Source of the DNA: Chryseobacterium ureilyticum
GTDB taxonomy: Bacteria; Bacteroidota; Bacteroidia; Flavobacteriales; Weeksellaceae
Reading direction: 5' to 3'
Assembly (NCBI RefSeq): GCF_900156735.1
Contig: NZ_FTOL01000011.1
Coordinates: 46,867-110,866 of the forward strand
DNA: 64,000 nucleotides
Positions 24,196-31,385 of this stretch are shown here, piece by piece; position 1 is the stretch's first letter; every line of letters starts with the position of its first letter. The notes beneath the pieces are model-generated. The model was not told where the DNA came from, did not search any database, and saw only the letters and a list, made by a program, of their open reading frames with translations. The translations under genes and the position numbers were made by a program.

Positions 24196-25629
24196 TTATT
24201 TAGAAAGCTTTGTCAAAATTTCGGAAAGAACTTTTATACTTTGCTCCAATTGTTCTTCTCCGAGGGAACCATAGCTTAATCTAAATCCATTAACCGAATT
24301 TCTGCTGTATTGCTTCGGATGAATGATTCTTATGTTTTTTTCTGATAACAGTTGTGTCACCAGATCCCAATCCAATGCTGTTTTAGGGACTATCCAAAAT
24401 GCTAATCCTCCTTCCGGTAAAGTAAAATTCGCAACATTTTTCAAGTGTTTAGTCAAAAGGTTGTATACAAAATCTCTCTTATTTTTGTAATGAACTGTAG
24501 CTTTCCTGATATGCTTTTTTACAGCTCCTTCTTTGATCAACTGGAGAACTGCCTGTTCCATAATAACATCTCCATGCACATCAATAATCTTTCTCAAATC
24601 ACCGATTTTCTTCAAGAGATCCTGATTTTTAGTAGCCAGATAGCCAATTCTTAAAGCAGGTGCCACCACTTTGCTCAATGTCCCTATATAAACATAATTA
24701 TTAAGCTCAGGAAAGCTCGATAAAGGGAGAATAGGGCGATAGCCGAAGTGAAATTCATTGTCATAATCATCTTCGATAATGGTGATATTATATTGATTGG
24801 ATAGTTCTATCAGTTTTAAACGTCTTGACAAACTTAATGTAACCGTTGTAGGATATTGACGATGAGGAGTGATGTATATTGCTTTTATATTTTTATGATG
24901 AATCAACAGATTTTCTACAGATTGAACATCAATGCCTTCTTCATCTACAGAGACCGGTAATAATGTTGCTCCCGTGTATTCAAAAGCTTGCCATGCCGGT
25001 TGATATCCCGGATCTTCTACAATAACACAATCTCCTGAAGTTAAAAGACTTTGTGCTGTAAGAAACATTCCCATCTGGCTACCTCTGGTGATTGATATTT
25101 CGCTTTCATTGATCTGCATGCCACGTTGATGGTTCAGCATTTGGGAAATTGTTTTACGGAATTCAATATCTCCGTGCTCATCGCCATAACCCATCATTTG
25201 CCATTTAGCTTTTATACCAAATATTTGCCGGTAAGCTCTTGCCAATTCGGTAACAGGGGCAATTTTACTATCCGGATGTCCGTCATCAAAATTGATGATC
25301 ATTCTGTCTGTTATTACCTGCATATTTGGGGCATCTGAAGTTCTATTCATTCCTTTCGAATGCAGAACCGGAATTTTCTCTGACACAAAAATTCCTTTTC
25401 TTTCTTTGGAAATCACCCATTCTTCATTGAGCAATACCTGATAGGCTTCCACTACCGTATTTCTATTGATTTTCAGCATGGTCGCCATATTTCGGCTTCC
25501 GGGAAGGGCATCTCCTGCCTTCAGTCTTCCTGAACGGATATCGGTAATAATCGTATCGGCAATCTGTAAATAGACTGCTTTATCAAGCTTTTTATCAATT
25601 TCAAATTCTAATTTCCAAGGTCGAAGCAT
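24196..25629 (-). CDS. MocR-type PLP regulator facing a cupin / DapA-like pair
   Basis: A 477-residue GntR-aminotransferase fusion of the GabR/PdxR class. N-terminal winged helix (YLQIADTIITDIRSGRLKAG, SRNMATMLKINRNTVVEAYQ) and an aminotransferase domain with PHRQYPTTVTLS, EDDYDNEFHFG and YIGTLSKVVAPALRIGYL, where the Lys of TLSK is the PLP ligand. It is divergent from the cupin gene 101 bp away. A TGGACT/AGTCCA pair in the gap (25631-25636, 25669-25674) is a possible operator. Confidence 0.9.
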   Translation of the reverse strand: MLRPWKLEFEIDKKLDKAVYLQIADTIITDIRSGRLKAGDALPGSRNMATMLKINRNTVVEAYQVLLNEEWVISKERKGIFVSEKIPVLHSKGMNRTSDAPNMQVITDRMIINFDDGHPDSKIAPVTELARAYRQIFGIKAKWQMMGYGDEHGDIEFRKTISQMLNHQRGMQINESEISITRGSQMGMFLTAQSLLTSGDCVIVEDPGYQPAWQAFEYTGATLLPVSVDEEGIDVQSVENLLIHHKNIKAIYITPHRQYPTTVTLSLSRRLKLIELSNQYNITIIEDDYDNEFHFGYRPILPLSSFPELNNYVYIGTLSKVVAPALRIGYLATKNQDLLKKIGDLRKIIDVHGDVIMEQAVLQLIKEGAVKKHIRKATVHYKNKRDFVYNLLTKHLKNVANFTLPEGGLAFWIVPKTALDWDLVTQLLSEKNIRIIHPKQYSRNSVNGFRLSYGSLGEEQLEQSIKVLSEILTKLSK

Positions 25630-25630
25630 C

Positions 25631-25691
25631 TGGACTACTTATTTATGTAAAAACTGAGTTATTTAAACAGTCCAAATATAAAATAATTTTG
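25631..25691 (+). promoter_or_regulatory. divergent MocR-cupin control region
   Basis: Inverted half-sites TGGACT (25631-25636) and AGTCCA (25669-25674) are separated by 32 bp, about three helical turns. A -7-like TAATTTTG follows at 25684-25691, directed at the cupin gene. Spaced paired sites are usual for GabR-class proteins; binding here is inferred. Confidence 0.4.
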
Positions 25692-25730
25692 TCATGCAAT
25701 AAAGCACAGAATCTTTAAAATTTTAAAATC

Positions 25731-26186
25731 ATGGACAAAAAAGAGTTCAGTTCAAAAGACTTTCACGAAACGTTTGCAAGACCAAAGTATGTAAAACCAA
25801 GTCATTTAATTCATAAAAATGTGGAAAATGCAGGGGAACACAATCAATTTTCAACGGAAAGAAAACATCCTGTATTCTTTGTAGATCTTCCCAGTAAAAA
25901 TGTAAGTATGACTATTGGAGGTTTGCTGCCAGGGCAACAGACCAACAGACACCGCCATACCTATGAAACGGTATTATTTGTAATCGAAGGAAAGGGGTGG
26001 ACAGAAGTGGAAGGCGAGCGCGTTCATTGGGAAGCAGGAGATGCTGTTTACATTCCTTCATGGGCTTGGCATAAGCATCAGAATTTAAGTGATACGGAGC
26101 CTGCCAAATATATTGCCTGTGAGAATGCGCCTCAGTTACAGAATCTTGGAGTTGCATTGAGAGAAGAAGAAGGAAGAGATCTTTAA
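25731..26186 (+). CDS. cupin domain-containing protein
   Basis: A 151-residue small-barrel protein with both cupin motifs: motif 1 near RHRHTYETVLFVIEG (His74, His76, Glu79 as likely metal ligands) and motif 2 near EAGDAVYIPSWAWHKH (His114). It resembles gentisate-dioxygenase-like cupins, but at this length it is a single domain. It is the first gene of a pair with a DapA-like aldolase/lyase and faces a MocR regulator; a role in breakdown of a small aromatic or amino compound is possible. Confidence 0.85.
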   Translation: MDKKEFSSKDFHETFARPKYVKPSHLIHKNVENAGEHNQFSTERKHPVFFVDLPSKNVSMTIGGLLPGQQTNRHRHTYETVLFVIEGKGWTEVEGERVHWEAGDAVYIPSWAWHKHQNLSDTEPAKYIACENAPQLQNLGVALREEEGRDL

Positions 26187-26196
26187 TCCTCCTGCC

Positions 26197-26261
26197 ATTA
26201 AGAGGTATTAAGGTTTTAAACATCATTTAGTTCCTTCATATTAGACTTAATACCTCTTAAT
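26197..26261. repeat. perfect 16-bp inverted repeat between cupin and DapA-like genes
   Basis: ATTAAGAGGTATTAAG (26197-26212) and its exact complement (26246-26261) flank 33 bases. Without a T tract it is more likely an mRNA stem that sets relative expression than a terminator. Confidence 0.6.
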
Positions 26262-26311
26262 AATTTATTTAAAAATATTTTACAACAACTTTTAATTTTT
26301 AAAATAAGAAT

Positions 26312-27196
26312 ATGAAAAATGTTCCATTTAAAGGAATTATAGCGTATCCGATCACGCCTTTTGATGAAAATGATACTATAGATCTTTCGCTTTTCAGAAG
26401 TATGGTTGAGAAACTGGTCGTTACAGGAAGTCATGGTATTGCTTCTTTGGGAAGTGCCGGAGTAATGCCTTATCTGTCTGATGATGAAAAAGAAGCCGTT
26501 ACAGAAGCCACAATTCAACAGGTAAATGGTAGAATTCCCACGCTGATAGGCGTTTCAAACCTGACTACAGAAAGAACTATTTATCATGCCCAATTTGCAG
26601 AAAAAGCAGGTGCTGATGCAGTAATGATCATTCCCATGAGTTATTGGAAATTGACGGATGACGAAATCGTGGCTCATTATGATGCTGTAGCAAAGAAAAT
26701 TTCAATCCCGATTATGGCATACAATAATCCGGCAACCGGTGGAGTAGATATGTCTCCAAATCTATTGAAAAGACTTCTTGAAATACCTAATGTCACAATG
26801 ATCAAGGAAAGTACCGGCGATGTACAGAGAATGCATTTTTTGAGAAAGGAATTGGGTGAAGATGTTGCTTTTTATAATGGCTCTAATCCATTAGCACTTG
26901 CGGCATTTGCTGCAGGAGCAAGAGGTTGGTGTACAGCTGCTCCGAATCTTATCCCGGAATTGAACCTTGATCTTTATAAAGCCATTGAGAATAATCAGCT
27001 TGCTGAAGCTCAGAATGTTTTCTATAAACAAGTTGAGTTATTAAAATTTATTGTAGCGAAAGGATTACCAAGAGCGGTAAAAGCCGGCTTGGATATTTTA
27101 GGAGAGAAAAGCGGACATTTAAGAAAACCTTTAAAGCCTTTGACTGATAAGGAATCTGAAGAATTCAGAAAGATTCTTAATGAAATAAAGAATTAG
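26312..27196 (+). CDS. dihydrodipicolinate synthase family aldolase/lyase
   Basis: A 294-residue TIM-barrel class I aldolase of the DapA/NanA superfamily. The Schiff-base Lys165 lies in VTMIKESTGD and the proton-relay Tyr137 in AYNNP. The substrate loop reads GSAG (47-50) instead of the GTTGE of true DapA, so housekeeping lysine synthesis is unlikely; a keto-acid aldolase or dehydratase in a degradative route fits better. It follows the cupin gene by 125 bp with a strong inverted repeat between. Confidence 0.88.
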   Translation: MKNVPFKGIIAYPITPFDENDTIDLSLFRSMVEKLVVTGSHGIASLGSAGVMPYLSDDEKEAVTEATIQQVNGRIPTLIGVSNLTTERTIYHAQFAEKAGADAVMIIPMSYWKLTDDEIVAHYDAVAKKISIPIMAYNNPATGGVDMSPNLLKRLLEIPNVTMIKESTGDVQRMHFLRKELGEDVAFYNGSNPLALAAFAAGARGWCTAAPNLIPELNLDLYKAIENNQLAEAQNVFYKQVELLKFIVAKGLPRAVKAGLDILGEKSGHLRKPLKPLTDKESEEFRKILNEIKN

Positions 27197-27320
27197 TACC
27201 ACTAATGCACGGATAAATATAAGCCTATGCTACTTTTAGTTTGTAAATTTAATTTCTTTTTACAAACTAAAGGCGACATAGGCTTTATGACGTAATAATT
27301 AAATTCGTTAATTCGTGGAA
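27196..27320. repeat. GCCACGAAT-family element, copy E, with long hairpin
   Basis: The left end (ACCACTAATGCACGGAT, from 27199) and right end (AAATTCGTTAATTCGTGG, 27301-27318) are degenerate forms of the termini of copies A-D. Inside is a two-part stem: AAGCCTATG with CATAGGCTT (27221-27229, 27277-27285) and TTTAGTTTGTAAA with TTTACAAACTAAA (27235-27247, 27259-27271). It lies between convergent genes and probably acts as a terminator as well. Confidence 0.5.
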
Positions 27321-27326
27321 AAAACT

Positions 27327-27833
27327 TTAGATAATGGCATTTCCTTCTATACCATCGGCATTATTGGTTTTATGTCCTGTAATTGCAGCTGTTACAAAAC
27401 TGAAAAGACTTAGAAGTTTTCCCGCCTTTGTGTCCCAATAATAGGTTTCCTGTGGTTCTACGCGAATGACTGTAACATTTGGATCATCTTTACCATCAAA
27501 CCATGCTTTTACCAAAGGTGACCATTTTTCTTCAATGGTTTTTCTGTCTTTATAAACGGAAGCTTTCCCGTAGACCGAAAGATATTGAGCATCACTGTTG
27601 TTCATGAAGAATAACTGTACTCTCCGGTCTTCCTTTATTTCAAAATTTTTGTTACTGGTTCCACTGCTGATAAACCAAAGATTACCATTTTCATCCGTCT
27701 CCTGCAAAGTCATAGGTCTTGAATTAACAGGAACTGTTTCCAATTCGGTACAGAACATACATATTTTTGCTTTTTCAGATAGTTCTTTGATCTTCCTGAT
27801 TGCTTCCAGATGGGTAAGGTTTTGTGTTGACAT
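27327..27833 (-). CDS. pyridoxamine 5'-phosphate oxidase-like general stress protein
   Basis: A 168-residue split-barrel flavin-binding protein of the general stress protein 26 type. Visible pattern: ICMFCTELETVPVNSRPMTL, LWFISSGTSNKNFEI, VQLFFMNNSDAQYLSVYGKA and a C-terminal Trp segment (YYWDTKAGKL). These proteins bind FMN or F420-like cofactors and are seldom true PNPO enzymes. Monocistronic; cofactor and substrate not known. Confidence 0.88.
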   Translation of the reverse strand: MSTQNLTHLEAIRKIKELSEKAKICMFCTELETVPVNSRPMTLQETDENGNLWFISSGTSNKNFEIKEDRRVQLFFMNNSDAQYLSVYGKASVYKDRKTIEEKWSPLVKAWFDGKDDPNVTVIRVEPQETYYWDTKAGKLLSLFSFVTAAITGHKTNNADGIEGNAII

Positions 27834-28019
27834 GACATAATATTTTAAGTGGTTGGTATTTTGATTAAATATATATATTCAACAAAATGGAGAATAATAT
27901 GCATTAAATCATTCAAATACCTGACCAAAAGCAAATTAAATGTGGTATCTCAGCTTAAAAACTAAAAGATATTTTGAAGCCTTCTTTTTCTACAAATAAG
28001 TTTTATGTACATTTGATGA

Positions 28020-28817
28020 ATGCAGATTTCGCCTCCTAAGCATTTAGCTCCTTATATCAGACATTATATCTTTTTGGAGAACTCCGAAGAGGATATGAGA
28101 AATTTAAGGCTCTTCACTGATGGAAGTTCCGGGCTTATTTTATCCGGAGATATGAATCTGTATTCCAAAGTTTCGGAAGATCGGATGCCAATCTCTTTTT
28201 TTTACGGCACTTTAAATGGATATAAAGACTTCTCTTCGAAAGGGAGGTTTTCCCTAATCGCAGTTGTTTTTCAACCTTATTTTTTGAATATCCTTCTGAA
28301 AACTTCTGCGAAAGAAATGAGTAATCAAATTATTTCCGTAGAAGATGTATTGAAGAATAAGATGGAAGTATTTGAAGAAAAACTGTTTAATAAAACAAAT
28401 CCTTTAAGTATTATTGAAGACCTGAATATCTTTTTTACCCATTTTTTATCAGAAAGAACGAGTATGGATCATCATCTTATTTCGGCTACTCAACAGTATA
28501 TTCTGAATAATAAGGGGGCAATATCTTCCAAGGATCTGCAACATTTTACCGGATATTCTGAACGTCATTTAGAACGAAAGTTTGAATATCATATGGGAAT
28601 GCGTCCTAAAAAATATGCAAATATTATCCGTTTACATTACTTTTTAAGCCTTGTGAATAAAGGTATTGATGATAAAAACCTAACTACACTTTCTTATGAA
28701 GCGGGATATTCTGATCAGTCACATCTTATCAGAGAATTTAAGAATAATATCGGGCTTACTCCTAAACAATATCAAAAAACGGAAAATAAAATCGCTGTTA
28801 ATTTCATTGAGCTGTAA
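28020..28817 (+). CDS. AraC family regulator beside a nitrilase gene
   Basis: A 265-residue AraC-type regulator. The N-terminal sensor region (MQISPPKHLAPYIRHYIFLE; SLIAVVFQPYFLNILL) resembles the DUF6597 domain often found before AraC DNA-binding domains; the C terminus has ISSKDLQHFTGYSERHLERK and LSYEAGYSDQSHLIREFK. TACATTTG (28008-28015) just before the start fits a -7 box, giving a nearly leaderless mRNA. The nitrilase gene follows 66 bp later on the same strand and is the likely target. Confidence 0.88.
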   Translation: MQISPPKHLAPYIRHYIFLENSEEDMRNLRLFTDGSSGLILSGDMNLYSKVSEDRMPISFFYGTLNGYKDFSSKGRFSLIAVVFQPYFLNILLKTSAKEMSNQIISVEDVLKNKMEVFEEKLFNKTNPLSIIEDLNIFFTHFLSERTSMDHHLISATQQYILNNKGAISSKDLQHFTGYSERHLERKFEYHMGMRPKKYANIIRLHYFLSLVNKGIDDKNLTTLSYEAGYSDQSHLIREFKNNIGLTPKQYQKTENKIAVNFIEL

Positions 28818-28883
28818 AGCAAATATGTCGGTTTTATACAATTTTTCAGAAACCATACCGTCTAGTTTTGCTGAAAAAAATCA

Positions 28884-29837
28884 ATGAATATTAAAATTTC
28901 AACCGCACAGTTTGAAAATAGAAGCGGAGATAAAAATTACAATCTATCCGTCATAGAAAAACTTGCTAAACAGGCAGCTGCCAACGGCTCTGATGTTATT
29001 GCCTTTCATGAATGTTCCATCACGGGATATACTTTTGCCCGAAAACTTTCAAAGGATCAACTTCTTGATATTGCTGAACTTATTCCGGACGGAGAAAGCA
29101 TTAAAAGATTACAACAGATAGCTTCCGAATATAAGATTACAATTCTTGCCGGACTTTTTGAGAAGGATGAAAATAATAACCTTTTCAAAGCTTATGTATG
29201 TGTGGATAAAACAGGATTGAAGGCAAAATACAGAAAATTGCATCCTTTTATCAATCCTCATCTTATTCCTGGTAATGAATATTGTGTTTTTGAAATCCTT
29301 GGCTGGAAATGTGGTATTCTGATCTGCTATGATAACAATATTATAGAAAATGTAAGAGCAACCAAACTTTTGGGGGCTGATATTATTTTTATGCCTCATG
29401 TAACGATGTGTACTCCTTCAACAAGACCGGGAGCGGGTTTTGTAGATCCTCTGCTTTGGGACAACAGAGAATCGGATCCTACTTCCTTACGATTGGAGTT
29501 TAATGGAATGAAAGGGAGAGACTGGCTGATGAAATGGCTTCCCTCAAGAGCTTATGACAATGGTGCTTATATTGTTTTTTCCAATCCTATAGGAATGGAT
29601 GATGATCAGCTTAAGAATGGATGTTCTATGATTATTGATCCTTTTGGTGATATTATTGCAGAATGCCGCTCATTTGAGGATAGTTTTGAAACGGCTATTA
29701 TTACTCCTCAAAAGCTGAATCAGGCTGGTGGCTACCGATATTTAGAGGCAAGAAGACCTGAACTTTACAAAGATATCATAGGAAAAGAGCATTCCTCGGT
29801 ACAGAAAGTAGTATGGTTGAATGAAAAAGAGAATTAA
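28884..29837 (+). CDS. nitrilase-family C-N hydrolase
   Basis: A 317-residue carbon-nitrogen hydrolase. The Glu-Lys-Cys triad is in place: Glu43 (AFHECSITGY), Lys118 (KYRKLHPF) and Cys148 (CGILICYDNN). Such enzymes hydrolyse amides or carbamoyl groups of small molecules. It includes an insertion with PTRPGAGFVDPLLWDNRE and a C-terminal extension, and matches a nitrilase clade found beside AraC regulators in flavobacteria, as here. Substrate not predictable. Confidence 0.88.
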   Translation: MNIKISTAQFENRSGDKNYNLSVIEKLAKQAAANGSDVIAFHECSITGYTFARKLSKDQLLDIAELIPDGESIKRLQQIASEYKITILAGLFEKDENNNLFKAYVCVDKTGLKAKYRKLHPFINPHLIPGNEYCVFEILGWKCGILICYDNNIIENVRATKLLGADIIFMPHVTMCTPSTRPGAGFVDPLLWDNRESDPTSLRLEFNGMKGRDWLMKWLPSRAYDNGAYIVFSNPIGMDDDQLKNGCSMIIDPFGDIIAECRSFEDSFETAIITPQKLNQAGGYRYLEARRPELYKDIIGKEHSSVQKVVWLNEKEN

Positions 29838-29877
29838 ACGATCAGAATAATAATTTAATAATGTAAAGTAGTTATGT

Positions 29878-29909
29878 TAAGAATGCAGATTTTTTTGTCT
29901 GCATTCTTA
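29878..29909. terminator. bidirectional terminator, nitrilase / pdeM
   Basis: Perfect 12-bp stem TAAGAATGCAGA / TCTGCATTCTTA (29878-29889, 29898-29909) with a T-rich loop, between convergent genes. Confidence 0.7.
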
Positions 29910-29924
29910 TGTATGATAGGTAAA

Positions 29925-30569
29925 TCAAATCTCATAAATTTCAGCATCTGTAAATACAAAAAACTTACTTTTTTTAGGTAAATTCTTTGTATCCAAACCT
30001 GTAAATTCACTAAAAGCAGGAAGTAGCAACTGGTTGTCACTAATAGCAAAACAGGGAAGTCTGATACTTTTAACTGCAGAATTTAATATAATTCCAGGAT
30101 GAATATGTCCGGTAATCTGAAAATCTGATTTGGTTTTATCAAAATCATGGATAAAAGAAAATCCTCCTATTTCCAGCAAAGAAGCCTTAAAATCCAGACA
30201 GAGTTTCTGTTCCAAAGTTTCTGAAATACGGTCATGATTACCTTCAACAAGGTGAAATTTCAGGTCAGGATATTGCTTTCTCCATGTGCAGAATTCATCC
30301 ACATCAGAATTATCACCAGCATGAATCAGATCACCCACGACAATGAACTTTTTCGGCTGGAAAAATTCAATCAACGCAGATAGTCTTTCCAAATCGCTTT
30401 TCATGATATGATTGGCTATGGCAATACCATTTTTACGGAAATGTGCTGTTTTTCCAATATGAAGATCAGAAAGGATCAGCGCATTTTCGGTTTTCCAAAA
30501 TACAGCCCGTTGATTGGTCAGCGTAAAGGTTTCATTTTGAATAAGGATTTCTTTTGTAGCTATAAACAC
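29925..30569 (-). CDS. pdeM: ligase-associated DNA damage response endonuclease PdeM
   Basis: A 214-residue calcineurin-like phosphoesterase. Metal-site motifs: LSDLHIGKTAHFRKNG (about 33-48), VVGDLIHAGDN, VEGNHDR and a late GHIHPG. This is the PdeM type that travels with the ligase-associated helicase, ligase and MBL exonuclease, all encoded just upstream on this strand. It is probably a Mn-dependent nuclease in a repair pathway. Here gpmA separates it from the other three genes. Confidence 0.9.
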   Translation of the reverse strand: MFIATKEILIQNETFTLTNQRAVFWKTENALILSDLHIGKTAHFRKNGIAIANHIMKSDLERLSALIEFFQPKKFIVVGDLIHAGDNSDVDEFCTWRKQYPDLKFHLVEGNHDRISETLEQKLCLDFKASLLEIGGFSFIHDFDKTKSDFQITGHIHPGIILNSAVKSIRLPCFAISDNQLLLPAFSEFTGLDTKNLPKKSKFFVFTDAEIYEI

Positions 30570-30606
30570 AGGAGAGGGTTTAAAGTTTTGAATTTAAGAT
30601 TAGTTA

Positions 30607-31212
30607 TTAATTTTCCACTCTGCTTACATGAAAATTTTCATCAAAAGTATAGGTTACCGGAACTCCGGTTGCTATTTCTCTTTCCAGAATTTCTTCAGGA
30701 GAAAGATGTTCCAGATACATGATTAATGAACGAAGACTGTTTCCATGAGCTACGATCAGAACATTTTCACCTTTTTTCAGGAAAGGAACAATTTCTTTCT
30801 CAAAATAAGGAATAACTCTGTTATAAGTATCTTTAAGGCTTTCTCCTCCAGGCGGAACAACGTCATAAGATCTTCGCCATGTATGAACCTGTTCATCACC
30901 ATATTTCAATGCTGTTTCAGCTTTATTAAGTCCTTCCAGATTTCCGTAGGAACGTTCATTAAGAGCTTTATCCATAATAACCGGAATATTAGGTTTTCCT
31001 ATTTCATCAAGGATAATGGAAAGGGTATGCTTTGCTCTTATCAGTACTGAGGTGAATGCAATGTCTATCTTTTCTTTTTTTAAGGATATCCCTGCTTTTT
31101 TTGCTTCTTCAATGCCAACTTCTGTAATGTCGATATCTTGCCAGCCTGTAAATCTATTCTCAAGATTCCAGAGTGACTGCCCGTGTCGGACTAAAAATAA
31201 TTTTGTCATCAT
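30607..31212 (-). CDS. gpmA: 2,3-bisphosphoglycerate-dependent phosphoglycerate mutase
   Basis: A 201-residue histidine phosphatase-fold enzyme that interconverts 3- and 2-phosphoglycerate in glycolysis. RHGQSLWNLENRFTGW carries the phosphorylated His; ALNERSYGNLEGLNKAETA, PPGGESLKDTYNRV and VAHGNSLRSL complete the dPGM pattern. The start may be the second ATG at 31209. It sits inside the ligase-associated repair cluster, 37 bp from pdeM and 173 bp after the helicase gene, with which it shares no obvious function. Confidence 0.95.
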   Translation of the reverse strand: MMTKLFLVRHGQSLWNLENRFTGWQDIDITEVGIEEAKKAGISLKKEKIDIAFTSVLIRAKHTLSIILDEIGKPNIPVIMDKALNERSYGNLEGLNKAETALKYGDEQVHTWRRSYDVVPPGGESLKDTYNRVIPYFEKEIVPFLKKGENVLIVAHGNSLRSLIMYLEHLSPEEILEREIATGVPVTYTFDENFHVSRVEN

Positions 31213-31385
31213 TTAATTTTTTACTCTTCAGAGAAGATACTCTAAGGTACGGCTATTCTTAAACTTATCAAAAAAGAAACAGATGATTTTTATCTTAATT
31301 TTAATTGATAGAATAAACTAAAAAAAACGTTTGAAACTCATGAAAAACCTTATTATAAAAGTTATTTCAGGTTTATTTTATTCAT

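Noticed and set aside
26312..27196. Housekeeping dapA for lysine synthesis
   Set aside because: The substrate loop is GSAG instead of GTTGE and the gene lies in a MocR-cupin unit, so a degradative aldolase or dehydratase is more likely.
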